The notes below the pieces were generated by a model. That model did not search any database and had not been told where the DNA came from. It saw only the letters and a program-made list of their open reading frames with translations. Of a stretch of DNA of 64,000 bases, positions 60,651-64,000 are shown in pieces. The translations under genes were made by a program, and so were the position numbers. The stretch is from Gammaproteobacteria bacterium (GTDB lineage: Bacteria; Pseudomonadota; Gammaproteobacteria; Steroidobacterales; Foliamicaceae): assembly GCA_011523505.1 (NCBI GenBank), contig WTGP01000006.1:1-64000 (forward strand), given 5' to 3'. Within the stretch, counting starts at the first letter, position 1; each line of letters opens with the position of its first letter.

Positions 60651-62312
60651 ATGGCGGGGCCGATTCCGAGAGAGTTCATCGACGATCTCCTCGATCGCGC
60701 CGACATCACCCAAATCATCGGCGAACGCGTCAAGCTGAAGCGCGCCGGCCGCGAGTACAAGGGACTGTGCCCGTTCCACAACGAAAAGACCCCGTCGTTC
60801 ACCGTCAGCCCCACCAAGGGCTTCTTTCACTGCTTCGGGTGCGGCGCCCACGGCAGCGCCCTGAGCTTCATGATGCAGCACGACCGGCTCGACTTCCCCG
60901 CGGCGGTCGAGGCGCTGGCCGACCGCTACGGCCTGGAAGTGCCCCGCAGCGGGCCGTCACGGCCCTCCGGCAAGGGCCTGTATGAACTGCTGAACGGGGC
61001 GGCCCTGCACTACATCGAAGGACTCAAGGCCAGCACCCCGGCCAAGGACTACCTCAAGGGCCGCGGACTGACCGGCAAGATCGCGCAAGCCTTCGGGATC
61101 GGCTACGCGCCCGCGGGCAACGGCATCCTGGCGCGCTTCGGCCAGACGGAGGACGACCGCCGCAGGCTGGTCGATGCCGGCTTGGCGCTCAAGGGCGATT
61201 CCGGCGAGCTCTACGATCGCTTCCGCGACCGCATCATGTTCCCGATCCGCGACCGGCGCGGTCGCGTCACCGGCTTCGGCGGGCGGGCGATGGGCGACGT
61301 GCAGCCGAAATACATGAACAGCCCGGAAACGCCGGTGTTCCACAAGGGCCGTGAGCTCTACGGACTGCACGAACTCGGCCGGCAAAAGGTCGGCCGCTGC
61401 GTGCTCGTGGAAGGCTACATGGACGTGATCGGGCTGGCCCAGCATGACGTTCCCGGCGCGATGGCCACGCTGGGGACCTCGATCACGCCTCAGCAGCTCA
61501 CGCTGCTTTTCCGGATTTCGCCCAGCGTCGTGTTCTGTTTCGACGGCGACCCGGCCGGGCGCAGGGCGGCCGAGCGGGCGATGGAGCGGGCCCTGCCCGA
61601 GATGCGCGGCGGCCGCCAGTTGAGTTTCGCCTTTCTGCCCGAGGGCGAGGACCCCGACAGCTACGTGCGCTCCGAGGGGGCGGCGGCCTTCAACAAGGTG
61701 CTGGATTCCGCCACGCCGATGTCCGAATTCCTGATGCAGACGCTTTCGGCGCAGTGCGACCTGGCCACCGCGGAAGGACGCGCGCGGATTGCCGAGCTGG
61801 CGCGGCCGCTGATCGGCTCCACGCCCATCGGCGTATACCGCGACCTCCTCGTGAACCGCCTGGCCGACGAGGTGCAGCTTCCGCGCGAGCGCCTGGGACA
61901 GCTTCTGGAAACTTCGCAGCGCCGGCGCGCAAGCGTTCGCCGGCCGGCGGCGCCCGGAACGCTGCGAAACGATCCCTGGGGCAACCTGGCCGAATCCCTG
62001 GCCGGCCTGCTGCTCAATTTTCCGGAACTGGCCATGGATGCCGACCCCCTGCCGGAACTTCAGTACCTGAAGGATCCCCGGGTCGGACTGCTCGCGGAAC
62101 TCTTCGAAACGGCGCGCTCGACACCCGGTATCAGCCCGGTCAAGCTCGTCGAGCGCTACCGCGAACGGCCCGAACACGGCCTTTTGTCGCGACTTCTGGC
62201 AAGGGAAACCGAACTCACCCCCGAACAGGCCAAACGGGAGTTCGAGGAGGGCGTCGCCAGGCTGCGCAGGGAAAATTCCATCCGCGAAATGGCGGCCCGC
62301 ACCCCGTCGTGA
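60651..62312 (+). CDS. dnaG: DNA primase
   Basis: A 553-residue primase making RNA primers at the replication fork. The zinc domain has Cys40-His43 and Cys61-Cys64 (CPFH...CFGC); the RNA polymerase domain includes GFGGRAMGDVQPKYMNSPETPVFHKG, the TOPRIM region VLVEGYMDVIGLAQ and FCFDGDPAGRRAAERAME; the C-terminal helicase-binding part (about 430-553) is recognisable but short compared with E. coli (581 residues). The ATG at 60651 gives PIPREFIDDLLDRADI, the usual start. Confidence 0.97.
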   Translation: MAGPIPREFIDDLLDRADITQIIGERVKLKRAGREYKGLCPFHNEKTPSFTVSPTKGFFHCFGCGAHGSALSFMMQHDRLDFPAAVEALADRYGLEVPRSGPSRPSGKGLYELLNGAALHYIEGLKASTPAKDYLKGRGLTGKIAQAFGIGYAPAGNGILARFGQTEDDRRRLVDAGLALKGDSGELYDRFRDRIMFPIRDRRGRVTGFGGRAMGDVQPKYMNSPETPVFHKGRELYGLHELGRQKVGRCVLVEGYMDVIGLAQHDVPGAMATLGTSITPQQLTLLFRISPSVVFCFDGDPAGRRAAERAMERALPEMRGGRQLSFAFLPEGEDPDSYVRSEGAAAFNKVLDSATPMSEFLMQTLSAQCDLATAEGRARIAELARPLIGSTPIGVYRDLLVNRLADEVQLPRERLGQLLETSQRRRASVRRPAAPGTLRNDPWGNLAESLAGLLLNFPELAMDADPLPELQYLKDPRVGLLAELFETARSTPGISPVKLVERYRERPEHGLLSRLLARETELTPEQAKREFEEGVARLRRENSIREMAARTPS

Positions 62313-62348
62313 GGCCGGCGGCAGCCGAAACGCAGGGAGACTTCCGAA

Positions 62349-62735
62349 ATGGCGCAGAAAATCTACCTGGCGGTCGTGGGCGGCATCTTCGTCGCTTCGG
62401 CCGTGTTTGCCCTTATCGATCCACACACCCTGGGGGCGGCCATGGGCATTGCAGCGGCGGACCCCTCGGGCGTGACCGAAATCCGCGCGACCTACGGCGG
62501 CCTCGTGGCGGGCATCGGACTGCTGATGATCTCCGGTGTGTGGTCGCGGCGACTGGCTTTCGCCGGCCTCGCATGCGCGGTGTTCGGCGTCGGCGCCCTG
62601 GCTCTGACCCGTCTGCTCGCCGAGGTCTTCGACGGCAACCCGGGAATCTCCGCGAACCAGGGCCTGGCGACCGTCTTTGAACTCGTTGTTCTGGCTCTGG
62701 GCGTGGTCTTCCTGCGGCGGGCGCTCAGGGAATGA
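62349..62735 (+). CDS. DUF4345-type small membrane protein
   Basis: A 128-residue protein with four membrane segments: IYLAVVGGIFVASAVFALI, TYGGLVAGIGLLMISGV, LAFAGLACAVFGVGALALT and ELVVLALGVVFLRRAL. The pattern (first helix, a conserved EIRATYGG, then three helices) corresponds to DUF4345. Function is unknown. It lies 36 bases past dnaG in the same direction and 163 bases before rpoD, so it may belong to the same transcript. The rpoD leader has GATAAT (62858-62863), a possible -10 of an internal promoter. Confidence 0.75.
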   Translation: MAQKIYLAVVGGIFVASAVFALIDPHTLGAAMGIAAADPSGVTEIRATYGGLVAGIGLLMISGVWSRRLAFAGLACAVFGVGALALTRLLAEVFDGNPGISANQGLATVFELVVLALGVVFLRRALRE

Positions 62736-62898
62736 CAGGCGCCCGGGCGAATGCGGGCATTGAATTCCGCTGAGACGGTTCCCAAATCCGAAGCATCAAG
62801 TAACGCAGGCAGGGCGCCGCTTCGGTTTCCCTGCTTTATGGACCGTCAAAAATGAGCGATAATTGTTCGATTCACCCTCCCGGAGGCACGCGCCGCAC

Positions 62899-64000
62899 AT
62901 GACCGCCGGAACCACGACACAACGAACGCGCCAGAGAAACTGGCTGAAAAACCTCATTTCGCTGGGAAGGCAGCGCTCGTACATCACGCACACGGAACTG
63001 ACCGACCAGCTCCCCGACGAGATCGTCGAGATGGAGCAGATCGAGGAGATCATCAACGTGCTGCGCGACATGGACATCAAGGTGTACGAGGAGGACGAGG
63101 TTCCGGATGCGGACACCCTGGCGCTGACCGAAGGCGAATCCACCGACGAAGGCGACGTGGACGAGGCCGAGGACGCGATCAGCGCGTTCGAGGTCGAACT
63201 GGGCCGGACCACCGATCCGGTGCGTTTGTACATGCGCGAGATGGGTTCGGTGGAACTGCTGACCCGCGAAGGCGAAATCAGCATCGCCCGCCGCATCGAG
63301 CAGAGCCGCAGCGAAATCAAGCGCCTGATGGCCTATTACCTGCCCTCCGTGCAGCACCTGCTGAACCGCTTCGAGGAATGCCGCGCCGGCCAGATGAAGC
63401 TGAGCGACCTGGTGGCCGGGATCATCGATCCGGACGAGCCCGAAGACCTGCGTCCCGCCGCGGAGCGCGACCCGGCGGACAACGCCGCCCGCAAACAGCC
63501 GCCCGACCCCGTGGAGCTGGAAAGGCGCCTTCTGGCGCTCAAGGCCCAGTGCTCCCGCGTGCATCGCGCCCTGAAACGCGTGCGCAAACAGGAACTTCAG
63601 GCCCAGAACGGCGGAGATCCCGAACACTATGTGCTGTCCTGCCGCAATCTGAACCGCACCCAGCAGATCATGAGCCGCATGCTGCTGGAGCTGAAATTCA
63701 CGCCGCGCGCCTTCGACGGCATGCTGGGCGCGCTGCACACCACGATGCGCGCGCCGTCCGACGACCAGGACGCGCTCTATCCCTCTTCCGTCGCGGGCTG
63801 CGAGAAGCGGCTGCGCCGGATTTACGTCCGCATGGCGAAGGTTCCGGTCAGGAGCTTCAAGGACTACTTCGCCAACGAACCGAGCAGCGACGAGTGGCTT
63901 GAGGAGCAGCTGGCCAGCGAGGAATACGGCGCGAAGCTGGCGCCTTACGCCGAGGAAGCGCGGCAGCTCACCCGGCGGCTGCGCCGGGTGGAGGACCAGT
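62899..64000 (+). CDS. rpoD: RNA polymerase sigma factor RpoD (3' end cut off by window)
   Basis: The first ~367 codons of the housekeeping sigma factor. Region 1.1 is seen in QRNWLKNLISLGRQRSYITHTELTDQLP with MDIKVYEEDE; an acidic linker follows; region 1.2 is DPVRLYMREMGSVELLTREGEISIARRIEQS; then the large non-conserved insert of proteobacterial sigma-70 (about 140-360). Regions 2-4 lie beyond the window. The ATG at 62899 has GGAGG 12 bases upstream. It is the last gene of the rpsU-dnaG-rpoD locus. Confidence 0.96.
   Translation, partial: MTAGTTTQRTRQRNWLKNLISLGRQRSYITHTELTDQLPDEIVEMEQIEEIINVLRDMDIKVYEEDEVPDADTLALTEGESTDEGDVDEAEDAISAFEVELGRTTDPVRLYMREMGSVELLTREGEISIARRIEQSRSEIKRLMAYYLPSVQHLLNRFEECRAGQMKLSDLVAGIIDPDEPEDLRPAAERDPADNAARKQPPDPVELERRLLALKAQCSRVHRALKRVRKQELQAQNGGDPEHYVLSCRNLNRTQQIMSRMLLELKFTPRAFDGMLGALHTTMRAPSDDQDALYPSSVAGCEKRLRRIYVRMAKVPVRSFKDYFANEPSSDEWLEEQLASEEYGAKLAPYAEEARQLTRRLRRVEDQ

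Noticed and set aside
1-64000. CRISPR arrays, tRNA or rRNA genes, phage or transposase genes
   Set aside because: Reading all gaps between genes on both strands gave no regularly spaced repeats, no tRNA-like cloverleaf and no recombinase-like protein.

Overview
The window is a 64 kb stretch of G+C-rich (by eye about two thirds), densely coded chromosome from a Gram-negative bacterium, most likely a gammaproteobacterium. Supporting markers are a macromolecular-synthesis locus (rpsU, dnaG, rpoD), mpl, a proteobacterial pssA, proS, dapD-dapE, a complete hut pathway, a TonB-dependent receptor and many Sec/Tat-exported proteins. S46 peptidase, sulfatase, pyrophosphate-dependent phosphofructokinase, Rieske oxygenase and many MFS carriers would suit an uncultivated aquatic or host-associated heterotroph; that is inference. 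No tRNA, rRNA, CRISPR array, integrase or transposase was seen. No gap between genes exceeds about 200 bases.

Layout. 1-5.8 kb: cut-off DUF2891 gene, a GPP34-family gene of lower G+C, a PaaK-like CoA ligase, and a three-gene unit (FtsX-type permease, ABC ATPase, exported chelatase-like protein). 5.9-11.5 kb: S46 peptidase, then the circularly permuted ATP-grasp / alpha-E / transglutaminase trio. 11.5-16.7 kb: mpl, a membrane protein, adk, PPi-PFK, DUF1244, prephenate dehydratase. 16.8-37.5 kb: an accessory catabolic region: EthD-like protein, ThDP enzyme, UbiD-type decarboxylase, MFS carrier, two-subunit Rieske oxygenase, sulfatase, TonB receptor, 2Fe-2S ferredoxin, SDR, sterol-reductase-like membrane protein, three more MFS carriers, two DUF1838 paralogues and a maleate-isomerase-like protein. 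37.5-45.8 kb: histidine utilisation through hutF/hutG, with a DUF945 gene coupled to hutG. 45.8-55.7 kb: housekeeping genes (UMF1 carrier, UDG, pssA, proS, acyP, M24 peptidase, wrbA-like, dapD, dapE, P5CR-like). 55.8-59.5 kb: an anchored NAD(P)-binding protein, a beta-propeller and a cytochrome c/GLUG-repeat fusion. 59.5-64 kb: rpsU, dnaG and rpoD, with an antisense PIN/AbrB toxin-antitoxin pair between rpsU and dnaG and a DUF4345 gene between dnaG and rpoD.

How the genes work together. The hut genes take histidine to urocanate (HutH), imidazolonepropionate (HutU), formiminoglutamate (HutI), formylglutamate (HutF) and glutamate (HutG). The 16.8-37.5 kb region combines outer-membrane uptake, inner-membrane carriers, a Rieske oxygenase with a likely electron donor, a ThDP lyase, a UbiD decarboxylase and reductases; it looks like a degradation module for an aromatic or polycyclic compound, but the substrate cannot be read from the sequence. 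Many genes are coupled by ATGA, GTGA, TGATG or TAATG overlaps, which support the starts chosen here. An imperfect inverted-repeat element with compensating stem changes lies just after the stop codon of two unrelated genes (25.5 and 55.7 kb).
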